The notes under the pieces were generated by a model, which was not told where the DNA came from, made no database searches, and saw nothing but the letters and a program-made list of their open reading frames with translations. Below are positions 17,231-25,771 of a DNA stretch of 40,688 nt, one piece after another. The stretch's first letter is position 1; every line of letters begins with the position of its first letter. The DNA is taken from contig JAFDWM010000298.1 of NCBI GenBank assembly GCA_018268455.1, forward strand, positions 1 through 40,688, written 5' to 3'. This DNA is from Actinomycetota bacterium (GTDB lineage Bacteria > Actinomycetota > Actinomycetes > Actinomycetales > Microbacteriaceae). The position numbers and the translations under genes are program-made.

Positions 17231-18537
17231 CGGATTCCCTCCTCGCCGGCCGGGGTCGCGACGAACCGGATCCGATCCACCCGCCGCCCCTGCATCCGCA
17301 CCACGTGCAGCGTGCCGCCCGGCACGGGCACCTCATCGCCGACCTTCGGCAGCCGTTCGAGCACGCTCATCACGTAGCCGCCGACGGTGTCGTACACGTC
17401 GCCCTCCGGCACCTCGATGCCGGCGCTGGCGCGCAGCTCATCCGGGCGCAGCTCTGCCGGGAACGCGATGCCGTCACGGGTGCGCACGACGCCGGCCCGG
17501 CTGCGGTCGTGCTCATCGGACACCTCGCCGACGATCTCCTCGACCAGATCCTCCAGGGTCGCGATGCCCGCCGTGCCGCCGTACTCGTCCACGACGATCG
17601 CGAGCTGGTAGCCACCGCCGCGCAGTTCGGCCACAAGCGCATCCAGGTGCACGGTCTCCGGCACCCGCAGCGGCTCGGACGCCAGAGCTCCGACCGGCAC
17701 CTCGGTGCGGCGTTCGCGCGGCACCGACACGGCCGCCTTCAGATGCACGACGCCGGTGATGTCGTCGAGATCCTCGTCGTAGACGGGGAAGCGGCTGTGC
17801 CCGGTGCGCCGAGCCAGCCGGATGACGTCGTCTGCGGTGTCGTCGGCCGCGATCGCGTGCATGCTGGGGCGCGGCGTCATGACGTCGCCCGCGGTGAGCC
17901 GGGCGAAGCCCAGGCTGCGGTCGAGCAGGGTCGCCGTGTCCTCCTCGAGCAGTCCCGCACTCGCGGAACGGCGCACGAGCGAGCTGAGCTCCTCCGCCGA
18001 GCGCGCGCCGCTGAGCTCCTCCTTGGGCTCGATGCCCATGGCACGAAGCACGGCGTTCGCGGATCCGTTCAGCAGCGCGACGATCGGGCGGAACACCCAG
18101 GTGAACGCGGTCTGGAATGGGATCACGAGCTTCGCCGTCGCCACCGGCAGCGCCATCGCGAAGTTCTTCGGCACGAGCTCGCCGAGGATCATCGACAGCG
18201 TGGTGGCCACGAGCATCGCGATGACGACGGCGATCGTGACGGTGACCGGTTCCGGGATCCCCCAGCCGGCGAGCACGGGACGCAGCAGGTTCGACAGCGC
18301 CGGCTCCATGGTGAAACCGGTCAGCAGCGTGGTCAGCGTGATGCCGAGCTGCGCAGACGAGAGATGCGTCGACGTGATCTTCAGCGCCGCGATCGTCATG
18401 CCGAGCCGGCTCTCGCCGCGATCCCTGCGTGCTTCCAGGTCCGCGCGGTCGAGGTTGACGAGCGCGAACTCGCTGGCGACGAACAATCCCGTCCCCGCGA
18501 TGAGCAGAAGCCCCACGCCCAACCAGATGTAATCCAT
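17227..18537 (-). CDS. CNNM/CBS/CorC_HlyC membrane protein (putative Mg2+ exporter)
   Basis: Full-length CNNM-family protein of 436 aa, related to CorC/MpfA/HlyC-type transporters. The CNNM module (about 1-200) has the first helix [21 protein letters not shown] and the motif [14 protein letters not shown]. The CBS pair (about 210-345) contains [10 protein letters not shown] and [16 protein letters not shown], and the CorC_HlyC domain (about 350-430) ends with a KVGDEV strand. A GTG at 18540 is one codon earlier. The ATG at 18537 was preferred because GGAGGTGA (18552-18545) is seven bases away. The start overlaps the stop of an upstream 23-codon ORF (TGATG), and the ribosome site lies in the 3' arm of a hairpin. 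Mg2+ export is inferred from the family. Confidence 0.9.
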   Translation of the reverse strand: MDYIWLGVGLLLIAGTGLFVASEFALVNLDRADLEARRDRGESRLGMTIAALKITSTHLSSAQLGITLTTLLTGFTMEPALSNLLRPVLAGWGIPEPVTVTIAVVIAMLVATTLSMILGELVPKNFAMALPVATAKLVIPFQTAFTWVFRPIVALLNGSANAVLRAMGIEPKEELSGARSAEELSSLVRRSASAGLLEEDTATLLDRSLGFARLTAGDVMTPRPSMHAIAADDTADDVIRLARRTGHSRFPVYDEDLDDITGVVHLKAAVSVPRERRTEVPVGALASEPLRVPETVHLDALVAELRGGGYQLAIVVDEYGGTAGIATLEDLVEEIVGEVSDEHDRSRAGVVRTRDGIAFPAELRPDELRASAGIEVPEGDVYDTVGGYVMSVLERLPKVGDEVPVPGGTLHVVRMQGRRVDRIRFVATPAGEEGIR

Positions 18538-18608
18538 CACGGTGTCACCTCCGCCGAAGCGGAGACAGGGCTGTGGGGCGAGGTACTACAGGCAGGAGGG
18601 TCGTCCAT
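18537..18608 (-). CDS. Candidate 23-aa proline-rich leader peptide of the CNNM operon
   Basis: An ORF of 23 codons begins Met-Asp-Asp-Pro-Pro and has Pro at positions 4, 5, 11, 14 and 23, including the tandem CCT CCT codons that are unusual in this GC-rich DNA. A TAGAAT box ends ten bases before its ATG, giving a 5' leader of only about 3-5 nt. Its stop TGA overlaps the CNNM start (TGATG). Acidic-plus-proline N-termini are known in E. coli MgtL to destabilise ribosomes when Mg2+ is low. Nothing else in the short sequence resembles a folded protein. Calling it a regulatory leader peptide is an inference from layout, and it could be a chance ORF. Confidence 0.5.
   Translation of the reverse strand: MDDPPACSTSPHSPVSASAEVTP
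18549..18564 (-). promoter_or_regulatory. SD-sequestering UUCG hairpin before the CNNM gene
   Basis: On the reverse strand CTCCGC (18564-18559), TTCG (18558-18555) and GCGGAG (18554-18549) form a six-pair stem with the very stable UUCG tetraloop. The 3' arm overlaps the ribosome site GGAGGTGA (18552-18545) of the CNNM gene. The hairpin lies inside the leader ORF, so a ribosome finishing that ORF would open it. Confidence 0.55.
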
Positions 18609-18626
18609 GGTAGGCACGATTCTACC
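18609..18626 (-). promoter_or_regulatory. CNNM operon promoter (TAGAAT) inside an inverted repeat
   Basis: TAGAAT (18624-18619, reverse strand) matches the -10 consensus at five of six positions. GGTAG (18626-18622) and CTACC (18613-18609) form an inverted repeat with an 8-nt gap that spans the -10 and the expected start point. No clear -35 is visible. Confidence 0.5.
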
Positions 18627-18721
18627 GGCGCGGGCTCCGCCCGATGCTGAGCGGACGCCGTGCCGAACGCGTCGCGGCACCCTCGAGGTCAAGCCGTCGG
18701 CACGCCCGATCCGGACGCCCA

Positions 18722-18747
18722 CGCTCGCGCTGTCCTTAGCGCGAGCG
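18722..18747 (-). terminator. Terminator-like hairpin after guaB1
   Basis: CGCTCGCGCT (18722-18731) and AGCGCGAGCG (18738-18747) pair perfectly over 10 bp with a 6-nt loop. The hairpin begins 32 bases after the guaB1 stop. No T-run is seen. Confidence 0.55.
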
Positions 18748-18779
18748 CGCGAGACGAGCGAGCCCGCGTGCCGGACGGG

Positions 18780-20243
18780 TCACCAGCTGACCGGGAGCGC
18801 CTTGCCCTCCTCGTAGCCGGCCGCGGACTGCAGGCCGACCAGCGCGCGTTCGTGGAACTGCGGCACGGAGGATGCCCCGGCGTAGGTGAAGGAGGAGCGC
18901 ACGCCCGACGTGATCATGTCGACGAGGTCCTCGACGCCCGGGCGGAGCGGATCCAGGTAGATGCGCGACGAGGAGATGCCCTCGGCGAACAGCTCCTTGC
19001 GGGCGCGCTCGTACGCGTCCAGGCGTCCGAACCGAGCCTGCACGGCCTTGGTCGAGGCCATCCCCCAGCTCTCCTTGTAGATGCGGCCCTCGGCGTCGGT
19101 CTGCAGCTCCCCCGGCGCCTCGATGGTGCCCGCGAACCAGGATCCGATCATCACCGATGCGGCGCCCGCCGCCAGCGCCAGCGCGACGTCGCGGGGGTAG
19201 CGCACTCCCCCGTCCGCCCACACATGCGCGCCGAGCTGCGCCGCAGCCTGCGCCGTCTCGAGCACGGCGGAGAACTGCGGCCGGCCGACGGCAGTCATCA
19301 TGCGCGTCGTGCACATGGCTCCTGGCCCCACACCGACCTTGAGGATCGATGCTCCCGCCTCGACGAGGTCGCGCACGCCGTCGGCCGTGACGATGTTGCC
19401 GGCGACGATCGGGATCCCGAGATCGAGCGCCGCCACTGTGCGCAGCGCGGCCAGCATGCCCTCCTGATGCCCGTGCGCGGTGTCGACCACGAGCGCGTCG
19501 ACGCCCGCGGCGGCGAGCGCAGTGGCCTTCGCGGCCACGTCGCCGTTGATGCCGACGGCGGCCGCGACGACGAGCCGGCCCGAGGAGTCGACGGCCGGGC
19601 GGTACAGGGTCGAGCGCAGAGCGCCGCGGGCGGTCTGCGTGCCGACCAGGTGCCCGTGATCGAGCACGCACACCATCTCCGCCTCGACCGCGGTGATCGC
19701 ATCGAACGCCGCGCGCGGGTCGGACACGTCCTCGGCATCGAGCGCAGGGGTGTCCGCACGCACGAGATCGCCGAGCTGCGCATCGCGCAATGCCGTGGCG
19801 AGCCGGGCCGCGGGCAGGATCCCCCGGATCGCGTCGACGTGCACGCCCTCGGATCCGCCCGGCGCGTCGGCGACGACGATGCCGTGCCCCGCCGTCGCCG
19901 GCAGCAGCCGCAGCGCGTCCTCGACGGTGGCGAGCGGGGACAGCACCAGCGCGGTGTCCCAGGCCGCGGGCTGGCGCTTCACCCAGCGGATCGCGGCGTC
20001 GAGATCCTGCAGCGGCATATCCTGCGGCAGCACCCCGATGCCACCGCGGCGGGCGAGGGTCGCGGCGAGCCGCGGACCGGTTACCGAGTTCATGTTCGAG
20101 GCGACGAGCGGGATGGTCGCACCGGTCCCGTCCTGGGGCGCCAGATCAACCTGCAGACGGCTCGTCACCGCGGATCGCCGCGGCACGAGGAACACGTCGG
20201 AATACGTCAGATCGACCATCGGGGATTCGCCGGAGAACTGCAT
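18780..20243 (-). CDS. guaB1: GuaB1 family IMP dehydrogenase-related protein (GMP reductase)
   Basis: 487-aa member of the IMPDH/GMPR superfamily, close to the roughly 480 aa of mycobacterial GuaB1. The start at 20243 gives MQFSGES followed by DLTYSDVFLVPRRS, the family N-terminus; the 34 extra in-frame codons upstream lack this pattern. A CBS pair occupies about residues 90-205. The catalytic loop KVGVGPGAMCTTR contains Cys311, and the flap and C-terminal barrel follow. Mycobacterial GuaB1 acts as a GMP reductase that returns GMP to IMP, and that role is assumed here. A TACCCT box six bases before the ATG fits leaderless expression. It diverges from kgd. Confidence 0.9.
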   Translation of the reverse strand: MQFSGESPMVDLTYSDVFLVPRRSAVTSRLQVDLAPQDGTGATIPLVASNMNSVTGPRLAATLARRGGIGVLPQDMPLQDLDAAIRWVKRQPAAWDTALVLSPLATVEDALRLLPATAGHGIVVADAPGGSEGVHVDAIRGILPAARLATALRDAQLGDLVRADTPALDAEDVSDPRAAFDAITAVEAEMVCVLDHGHLVGTQTARGALRSTLYRPAVDSSGRLVVAAAVGINGDVAAKATALAAAGVDALVVDTAHGHQEGMLAALRTVAALDLGIPIVAGNIVTADGVRDLVEAGASILKVGVGPGAMCTTRMMTAVGRPQFSAVLETAQAAAQLGAHVWADGGVRYPRDVALALAAGAASVMIGSWFAGTIEAPGELQTDAEGRIYKESWGMASTKAVQARFGRLDAYERARKELFAEGISSSRIYLDPLRPGVEDLVDMITSGVRSSFTYAGASSVPQFHERALVGLQSAAGYEEGKALPVSW

Positions 20244-20249
20244 GGCCCC

Positions 20250-20255
20250 AGGGTA
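20250..20255 (-). promoter_or_regulatory. Predicted -10 box (TACCCT) for a leaderless guaB1 mRNA
   Basis: TACCCT on the reverse strand ends six bases before the ATG at 20243. This is a weaker match than the TAGNNT boxes elsewhere in the window. Confidence 0.4.
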
Positions 20256-20288
20256 GCCTTCCGCGCCCGTCCGGAGCCCTGGACACGT

Positions 20289-20294
20289 TAGGCT
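20289..20294 (+). promoter_or_regulatory. Candidate -10 box (TAGGCT) for kgd
   Basis: TAGGCT would place transcription start near 20301 and give a leader of about 78 nt. The leader holds a small hairpin, CCCGAG with CTCGGG. No -35 is evident. Confidence 0.35.
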
Positions 20295-20378
20295 TGAGAC
20301 CCGAACGCGTGGCCATACCCGAGAGGTCCTCGGGGCGGACCCCACCGCGGTTTCAGCGATGAAAGAGGGCGATCGAGC

Positions 20379-23300
20379 GTGTCGAGCCAGGTGACCGGCG
20401 TCGGGACTTCAGGAGATGGAGAGTTCGGGGCCAATTCCTGGCTCGTCGACGAGCTGTACGAACAGTTCAAGGTCGACCGCAACTCCGTCGACAAGGAGTG
20501 GTGGCCGGTTCTCGAGAACTATCACCCCTCCGACCAAGCCGCCGCTCCGGCCGCGGCCGCGCCTGCGGCGGCCCCCTCTGCGGCGCCCGCTCCCGCCGCG
20601 CACCCCGTGACCGCGCCGATCCCCGTGATCGGGCAGCAGCCCGTGGCCCGCACGACGACGAAGCCGGCCCGCGAGGCGCCCATCCCGGCGCAGGCCCAGG
20701 ACCGCGCGACCGGCCAGGGCGGCGACGAGTCGCACGCAGACGTCGTCACCCCGTTGCGCGGCATGCCGAAGACCCTCGCCGCGAACATGGACGAATCGCT
20801 GACCGTCCCCACCGCGACGAGCGTGCGCACCGTGCCCGCGAAGCTGATGATCGACAACCGCATCGTCATCAACAACCACATGTCCCGCACCCGCGGCGGC
20901 AAGGTCTCCTTCACGCACCTCATCGGCTGGGCGCTGATCCAGGCCCTCAAGGAGTTCCCCAGCCAGAACGTGTTCTACGCGGAGGTCGACGGCAAGCCCT
21001 CGGTAGTGTCGCCCGCGCACGTCAACCTGGGCATCGCGATCGACATCCCCAAGCCCGACGGAACCCGCGCCCTGCTGGTCCCGTCGATCAAGCGCGCCGA
21101 CACGCTCACGTTCAGCGAGTACCTGTCCGCGTACGAGGACCTCATCGTCCGCGCGCGCGGCAACAAGCTCACCGCCGGCGACTTCCAGGGCACCACGCTG
21201 TCGCTGACGAACCCCGGCGGAATCGGCACCGTGCACTCCGTGCCGCGTCTGATGAAGGGCCAGGGCTGCATCATCGGCGCCGGCGCCCTCGAATACCCGG
21301 CCGAGTTCCAGGGCGCCAGCCAGAAGACCATCGACGTGCTCGGCATCGGCAAGACGATCACGCTCACGAGCACCTACGACCACCGCGTCATCCAGGGCGC
21401 CGGATCGGGCGAGTTCCTGAAGAAGGTGCACGAGCTTCTCATCGGCGAGAGGGAGTTCTACGAGGGCATCTTCCGGGCGCTGCGGATCCCCTACGCGCCG
21501 ATCCGCTGGAACAAGGACATCGCGGTCGACCTCGCCGAGCGCATCGACAAGACCGCGCGCGTGCAGGAGCTGATCAACTCCTACCGCGTGCGCGGCCACC
21601 TGATGGCCGACATCGACCCCCTCGAGTACGTGCAGCGCACGCACCCCGACCTCGAGATCGAGACCCACGGGCTCACGTTCTGGGATCTCGACCGCGAGTT
21701 CGTCACGAACGGGTTCGGCGGCCAGCGCCAGCTCAAGCTGCGCGACATCCTCGGCGTGCTGCGCGACTCGTACTGCCGCACCATCGGCATCGAGTACATG
21801 CACATCCAGGATCCGGACCAGCGCCGCTGGTTCCAGGACAAGATCGAGGTCAAGTACGTCAAGCCCGGCCACGACGAGCAGCTGCGCGTGTTGAGCAAGC
21901 TCAACGAGGCGGAGGCCTTCGAGACCTTCCTGCAGACCAAGTACGTCGGCCAGAAGCGCTTCTCGCTCGAGGGCGCCGAGTCCCTCGTCCCGCTGCTGGA
22001 CGAGATCCTGCAGGGTGCGGCGGGCGCCGGCCTGGACGGCGCCGCGATCGGCATGGCCCACCGCGGCCGCCTGAACGTACTCGCCAACATCGCCGGCAAG
22101 ACGTACGGCCAGGTGTTCCGCGAGTTCGAGGGCTCCACCCAGCCGGGCAACCAGCGCGGATCCGGCGACGTCAAGTACCACCTGGGCAAGGAGGGCACGT
22201 TCGTCGCCGACGACGGCGCAGAGCTGCCGATCCTCCTCGCGGCGAACCCGTCGCACCTGGAGACCGTGGACGGCGTGCTCGAGGGCATCGCCCGCGCGAA
22301 GCAGGACCGCAAGCCGATCGGCACGTTCACCTGGTTGCCGATCCTGGTGCACGGAGACGCCGCCTTCGCGGGCCAGGGCGTCGTCGTGGAGACGCTGCAG
22401 ATGTCGCAGCTGCGCGGCTACCGCACCGGCGGCACCGTGCACGTTGTCGTGAACAACCAGGTGGGCTTCACCACCCTGCCCAACGACTCGCGCACCTCGG
22501 TGTACGCGACCGACGTCGCCAAGACCATCCAGGCTCCGATCCTGCACGTGAACGGCGACGACCCGGAGGCCGTCGTGCATGTCGCGCAGCTCGCCTTCGA
22601 GTACCGCGAGAAGTTCCACCGCGACATCGTGATCGACCTGGTCTGCTACCGCCGCCGCGGTCACAACGAGGGCGACGACCCGTCGATGACCCAGCCGCTG
22701 ATGACCGACCTCATCCAGGCCAAGCGCTCTGTGCGCAGCCTGTACACCGAGGCGCTCGTCGGCCGCGGCGACATCACCCAGGAGGAGTACGACCAGGCCA
22801 AGGCCGACTTCCAGAACCGCCTGGAGATCGCCTTCGCGGAGACGCACGCCGTCGAGACCGGCGCCACGCCGATCGCGCCGGACCTCGCCCCGATGGACGA
22901 GCAGACCGGCTCGCTCGAGATGAGCGGCGTGCCGCTCGAGGTCGTGCACCTCATCGGCGACGCACACGCGAACCAGCCCTCGGGCTTCACCGTGCACGCG
23001 AAGCTGAAGCAGGCGATGGACAAGCGCGTCGACATGAGCCGCAACGGCTCCATCGACTGGGGCTTCGGCGAGCTGCTCGCGTTCGGCTCGCTGCTGGTCG
23101 AGGGAATCCCGGTGCGCCTGGCCGGCCAGGACTCGCGGCGTGGCACCTTCGTGCAGCGCCACGCGGTGCTGCACGACCGCGCGAACGGCCAGGAGTGGCT
23201 GCCGCTGGCGAACCTCTCCGACAACCAGGCCCGGTTCTTCGTCTACGACTCGCTGCTCAGCGAGTACGCGGCGCTCGGGTTCGAGTACGGCTACTCGGTG

Positions 23301-24074
23301 GAGCGTCCCGAGGCTCTGGTGCTCTGGGAGGCGCAGTTCGGCGACTTCGTGAACGGCGCCCAGTCCGTGATCGACGAGTACATCTCCGCGGCCGAGCAGA
23401 AGTGGGGCCAGCAGTCGAGCGTCGTGCTGCTGCTGCCGCACGGCTACGAGGGCCAGGGGCCGGACCACTCGTCCGCGCGCATGGAGCGGTTCCTGCAGCT
23501 GTGCGCCCAGGACAACATGACCGTCGCGCGCCCTTCCACGCCGGCGAGCTACTTCCACCTGCTGCGCCGCCAGGCGTACGCGCGTCCGCGCAAGCCGCTG
23601 ATCGTGTTCACGCCGAAGGCGATGCTGCGCCTTCGCGGTGCGACCAGCGCGGTCGAGGACTTCACACAGGGCCGCTTCGAGCCGGTCATCGACGACACCC
23701 GCGAGCTCGATCGGGATGCCGTCAAGCGCGTGATCTTCCACTCCGGCAAGGTGCACTGGGACCTGGTGAGCGAGCTCGAGAAGAACCCGCACCCCGAGAT
23801 CGCGCTGGTGCGCGTCGAGCAGCTGTACCCGGTGCCGCTGCGTGCGCTCAAGACGGTCGCCGACACGTACCCGAACGCCGAGATCGTCTGGGTGCAGGAG
23901 GAGCCGGAGAACCAGGGTGCCTGGCCGTTCCTCGCCCTGCACTTCCAGACGGTGCCCGGACCGCGCGTGGTGCGCCCGATCACGCGCGCGGCCTCGGCCG
24001 CGCCGTCGACCGGATCCTCGAAGGTGCACGCCCGCGAGCAGGCCGACCTGATCAGCCGGGCGCTCACACTCTGA
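20379..24074 (+). CDS. kgd: Multifunctional 2-oxoglutarate dehydrogenase E2/E1 (2-oxoglutarate decarboxylase)
   Basis: TCA-cycle enzyme of 1231 aa with the fused actinobacterial layout. A short N-terminal helix (SWLVDELYEQF, then EWWPVLENY) precedes an Ala/Pro-rich linker at about 50-110, with no lipoyl domain. Next come an E2-like succinyltransferase domain (about 115-365; catalytic His335 in DHRVIQG), then the ThDP-dependent E1 part with MAHRGRLNVL, GDAAFAGQG near 659-667 and RRRGHNEGDDPSMTQP. It starts with GTG, with GAGGG upstream. In relatives, OdhI/GarA inhibits this enzyme; no such gene is in the window. It converges on the Eis-like gene across a strong hairpin. GGATCC sites are sparse in it. 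Confidence 0.96.
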   Translation: MSSQVTGVGTSGDGEFGANSWLVDELYEQFKVDRNSVDKEWWPVLENYHPSDQAAAPAAAAPAAAPSAAPAPAAHPVTAPIPVIGQQPVARTTTKPAREAPIPAQAQDRATGQGGDESHADVVTPLRGMPKTLAANMDESLTVPTATSVRTVPAKLMIDNRIVINNHMSRTRGGKVSFTHLIGWALIQALKEFPSQNVFYAEVDGKPSVVSPAHVNLGIAIDIPKPDGTRALLVPSIKRADTLTFSEYLSAYEDLIVRARGNKLTAGDFQGTTLSLTNPGGIGTVHSVPRLMKGQGCIIGAGALEYPAEFQGASQKTIDVLGIGKTITLTSTYDHRVIQGAGSGEFLKKVHELLIGEREFYEGIFRALRIPYAPIRWNKDIAVDLAERIDKTARVQELINSYRVRGHLMADIDPLEYVQRTHPDLEIETHGLTFWDLDREFVTNGFGGQRQLKLRDILGVLRDSYCRTIGIEYMHIQDPDQRRWFQDKIEVKYVKPGHDEQLRVLSKLNEAEAFETFLQTKYVGQKRFSLEGAESLVPLLDEILQGAAGAGLDGAAIGMAHRGRLNVLANIAGKTYGQVFREFEGSTQPGNQRGSGDVKYHLGKEGTFVADDGAELPILLAANPSHLETVDGVLEGIARAKQDRKPIGTFTWLPILVHGDAAFAGQGVVVETLQMSQLRGYRTGGTVHVVVNNQVGFTTLPNDSRTSVYATDVAKTIQAPILHVNGDDPEAVVHVAQLAFEYREKFHRDIVIDLVCYRRRGHNEGDDPSMTQPLMTDLIQAKRSVRSLYTEALVGRGDITQEEYDQAKADFQNRLEIAFAETHAVETGATPIAPDLAPMDEQTGSLEMSGVPLEVVHLIGDAHANQPSGFTVHAKLKQAMDKRVDMSRNGSIDWGFGELLAFGSLLVEGIPVRLAGQDSRRGTFVQRHAVLHDRANGQEWLPLANLSDNQARFFVYDSLLSEYAALGFEYGYSVERPEALVLWEAQFGDFVNGAQSVIDEYISAAEQKWGQQSSVVLLLPHGYEGQGPDHSSARMERFLQLCAQDNMTVARPSTPASYFHLLRRQAYARPRKPLIVFTPKAMLRLRGATSAVEDFTQGRFEPVIDDTRELDRDAVKRVIFHSGKVHWDLVSELEKNPHPEIALVRVEQLYPVPLRALKTVADTYPNAEIVWVQEEPENQGAWPFLALHFQTVPGPRVVRPITRAASAAPSTGSSKVHAREQADLISRALTL

Positions 24075-24091
24075 GACCGTCGCCCTGTACT

Positions 24092-24127
24092 CGAAGCGGC
24101 GTCCCGGGATCCCGGGGCGCCGCTTCG
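24092..24127. terminator. Strong bidirectional hairpin between kgd and the Eis-like gene
   Basis: CGAAGCGGCG (24092-24101) and CGCCGCTTCG (24118-24127) are perfect 10-bp arms. The interior CCCGGGATCCCGGG is itself palindromic, with GGATCC at the tip. It lies in the 78-bp gap between convergent stops. Confidence 0.8.
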
Positions 24128-24152
24128 TCGTCCAGCGGGCGCGGCCGCCGGT

Positions 24153-25469
24153 TCAGTACCAGATGCTGAGAGTCGGCGCCACGGCGGTGCCGAATGCGTC
24201 CTCGATCTCGACGGCGACCTCGGCCGATGCCGTGATCCTGCCCGCCGCACGCAGCGTGGTCGCGCTCACCCCGCCGAGGTACAGCGAGCTCAGCGCGTCG
24301 ACGCCGAGCTCGACGTCGGGCGCCGCGTCGGCGGCCGACACGACGGCGGATCCGCTCGCATCCACCCGCAGCCGCCAGTCGCCGTCGGCGAACCCGAGCG
24401 GATCCATCACGCGCAGGGTCAGATCGAGCGGGCCACGGTAGGCACGCGCCCCCAGCGCGGCCGGCACATCCAGGATCCGCAGCCAGCCATGATCGTGCAC
24501 GACGGTCTGCACCGCACGCTGATCACCCACGAGCCACGGCAGCGGATCGTCCACCGGACGCAGGTCGGCCTGCACGGTGCGGACCAGGTCATGGTTCACC
24601 GCGAACGCCCACAGCGCGCGCAGCGCCTCCGGCGTCTCGGCGGCGAGGTGACGGATCGCCAGATCGGCGCCGAACTCCTCCGCGAGCTCGTCCAGCGTGT
24701 ACGCGAGCGCGCCGCGGGTGATGCCCGCGCCGTCCACGGCGCGCACGCCCCGCACGGACCTCGCCTTCTCGTCGCCGGGCACGAGCGCGGCCATCCGCCG
24801 CCAGCGCAGCGGCCAGCCGGGAATGTCTCCGCCGCGCGCGAGGCGCGAACGCTCGTGCACCTCGCCGAGCGCCACCATCAGCGCATCCGGCTCGAGGTAC
24901 TCGACCCTCATGGCGCCGTCCGCAGCCGGGAGCGCGATGCCACCCGCGCGCCGCGCGTCGACCTGCATCCGAGCGACCGGGATCGCCGGTCCGAAGCCGT
25001 AGCGACCATAGATCGTCGCCTCGCTGGCGGTGAGCCCCGCCACGGGAACGCCCGCCGTCGCGGCCGCGCGCAGTTCTCCCTCCAGCAGGCTGCGTGCGAT
25101 GCCGCGCCGGCGGTGCGTCGCGGAGACCGTGACGGCGCTGATCGCCCACATCGGCAGCACGACGCCGCCCGTGCCGGGAATCGTCATCGGCGTCACCCAG
25201 CTGTCGACGGTCGCCACCGGAAGCGCGTCCGCGTCCGCGGACGCCTCGAACACGCCGATGTTGCGGCGCTCCCGCATCATCTCGGTGCTGAGCGCGATCT
25301 GCTCTTCGCGTGGTTCGCCGTCGAGGAAGCCCCGGGCGTCGGCGCGGGCGAAAGCCCTCGCCGACGCAGGATCCGCCATGTCGACGATCCGGTAGTCGAG
25401 TCCTGCGGCTCTCAGACGGGCGAAGGACTGCGGGTCGACGGGGACGGTGCGTGCGTCGAGGGTGTGCAT
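24153..25469 (-). CDS. Eis-like GNAT N-acetyltransferase
   Basis: 438-aa protein with the three-part Eis layout: two GNAT lobes and a C-terminal SCP2-like domain. The acetyl-CoA loop is THRRRGIA (about 119-126), following the core strand MWAISAVTVS. Tyr154 in SEATIYGRYGFG corresponds to the general-acid tyrosine of mycobacterial Eis, and the chain ends in an aromatic residue (SIWY), matching the Eis use of the terminal carboxylate as a base. Mycobacterial Eis acetylates aminoglycosides and lysines; the substrate here is unknown. A TAGTCT box six bases before the ATG predicts a leaderless transcript separate from rsrA. Confidence 0.88.
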   Translation of the reverse strand: MHTLDARTVPVDPQSFARLRAAGLDYRIVDMADPASARAFARADARGFLDGEPREEQIALSTEMMRERRNIGVFEASADADALPVATVDSWVTPMTIPGTGGVVLPMWAISAVTVSATHRRRGIARSLLEGELRAAATAGVPVAGLTASEATIYGRYGFGPAIPVARMQVDARRAGGIALPAADGAMRVEYLEPDALMVALGEVHERSRLARGGDIPGWPLRWRRMAALVPGDEKARSVRGVRAVDGAGITRGALAYTLDELAEEFGADLAIRHLAAETPEALRALWAFAVNHDLVRTVQADLRPVDDPLPWLVGDQRAVQTVVHDHGWLRILDVPAALGARAYRGPLDLTLRVMDPLGFADGDWRLRVDASGSAVVSAADAAPDVELGVDALSSLYLGGVSATTLRAAGRITASAEVAVEIEDAFGTAVAPTLSIWY

Positions 25470-25475
25470 TCCCTC

Positions 25476-25481
25476 AGACTA
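25476..25481 (-). promoter_or_regulatory. Predicted -10 box (TAGTCT) for a leaderless Eis-like mRNA
   Basis: TAGTCT on the reverse strand ends six bases before the ATG at 25469. It lies in the short gap after rsrA. Confidence 0.55.
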
Positions 25482-25525
25482 GCCAGCACCTCCGACGCCG
25501 CCCGCGGGCGGGAGCCCGGACCGGC

Positions 25526-25771
25526 TCAGTGCGCGGCGGCCTCCACGGCGCGCAGGCGCGCCATCACCTGATCGCGCAGCTCCTCGGGAGCGGACTCCTT
25601 GCAGGCACGTGAGACGACCTCGGTCAGCGTCGTCGCGACCAGCGCCTCCTCGGCGCAGGACGGGCAGTGCTCCAGATGCTCGCGGATGTCCGCGTGCTCC
25701 GTCCTGCACATCTCGTTGCGGAGGTACTCCTCCAGATCCTGCCGCGCCTTGGTGCAACCGCAGTCGGTCAT
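25526..25771 (-). CDS. rsrA: Zinc-containing anti-sigma factor, RsrA family
   Basis: 81-aa thiol-disulfide switch that binds and inhibits SigR in reduced, zinc-bound form and releases it on oxidation. The ZAS motif H-x3-C-x2-C is His32, Cys36 and Cys39. Additional cysteines are Cys4, Cys6, Cys22 and Cys57, and an N-terminal Cys is a known redox partner in Streptomyces RsrA. The longer ORF in this frame is a shadow of sigR. The ATG at 25771 overlaps the sigR stop (ATGA), as expected for a sigma/anti-sigma pair made in fixed ratio. In mycobacteria the equivalent is RshA. Confidence 0.93.
   Translation of the reverse strand: MTDCGCTKARQDLEEYLRNEMCRTEHADIREHLEHCPSCAEEALVATTLTEVVSRACKESAPEELRDQVMARLRAVEAAAH

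Noticed and set aside
20309-20362. 17-codon GTG ORF in the kgd leader
   Set aside because: Proline content is moderate, there is no ribosome site, and its stop is not linked to the kgd start, unlike the CNNM leader.
20409-24029. A reverse-strand open frame of about 1200 codons opposite kgd
   Set aside because: It is the complement of a firmly identified gene, is Arg/Asp/His/Val-biased as expected of a shadow in GC-rich DNA, and has no family motif. The same applies to the other long antisense frames.
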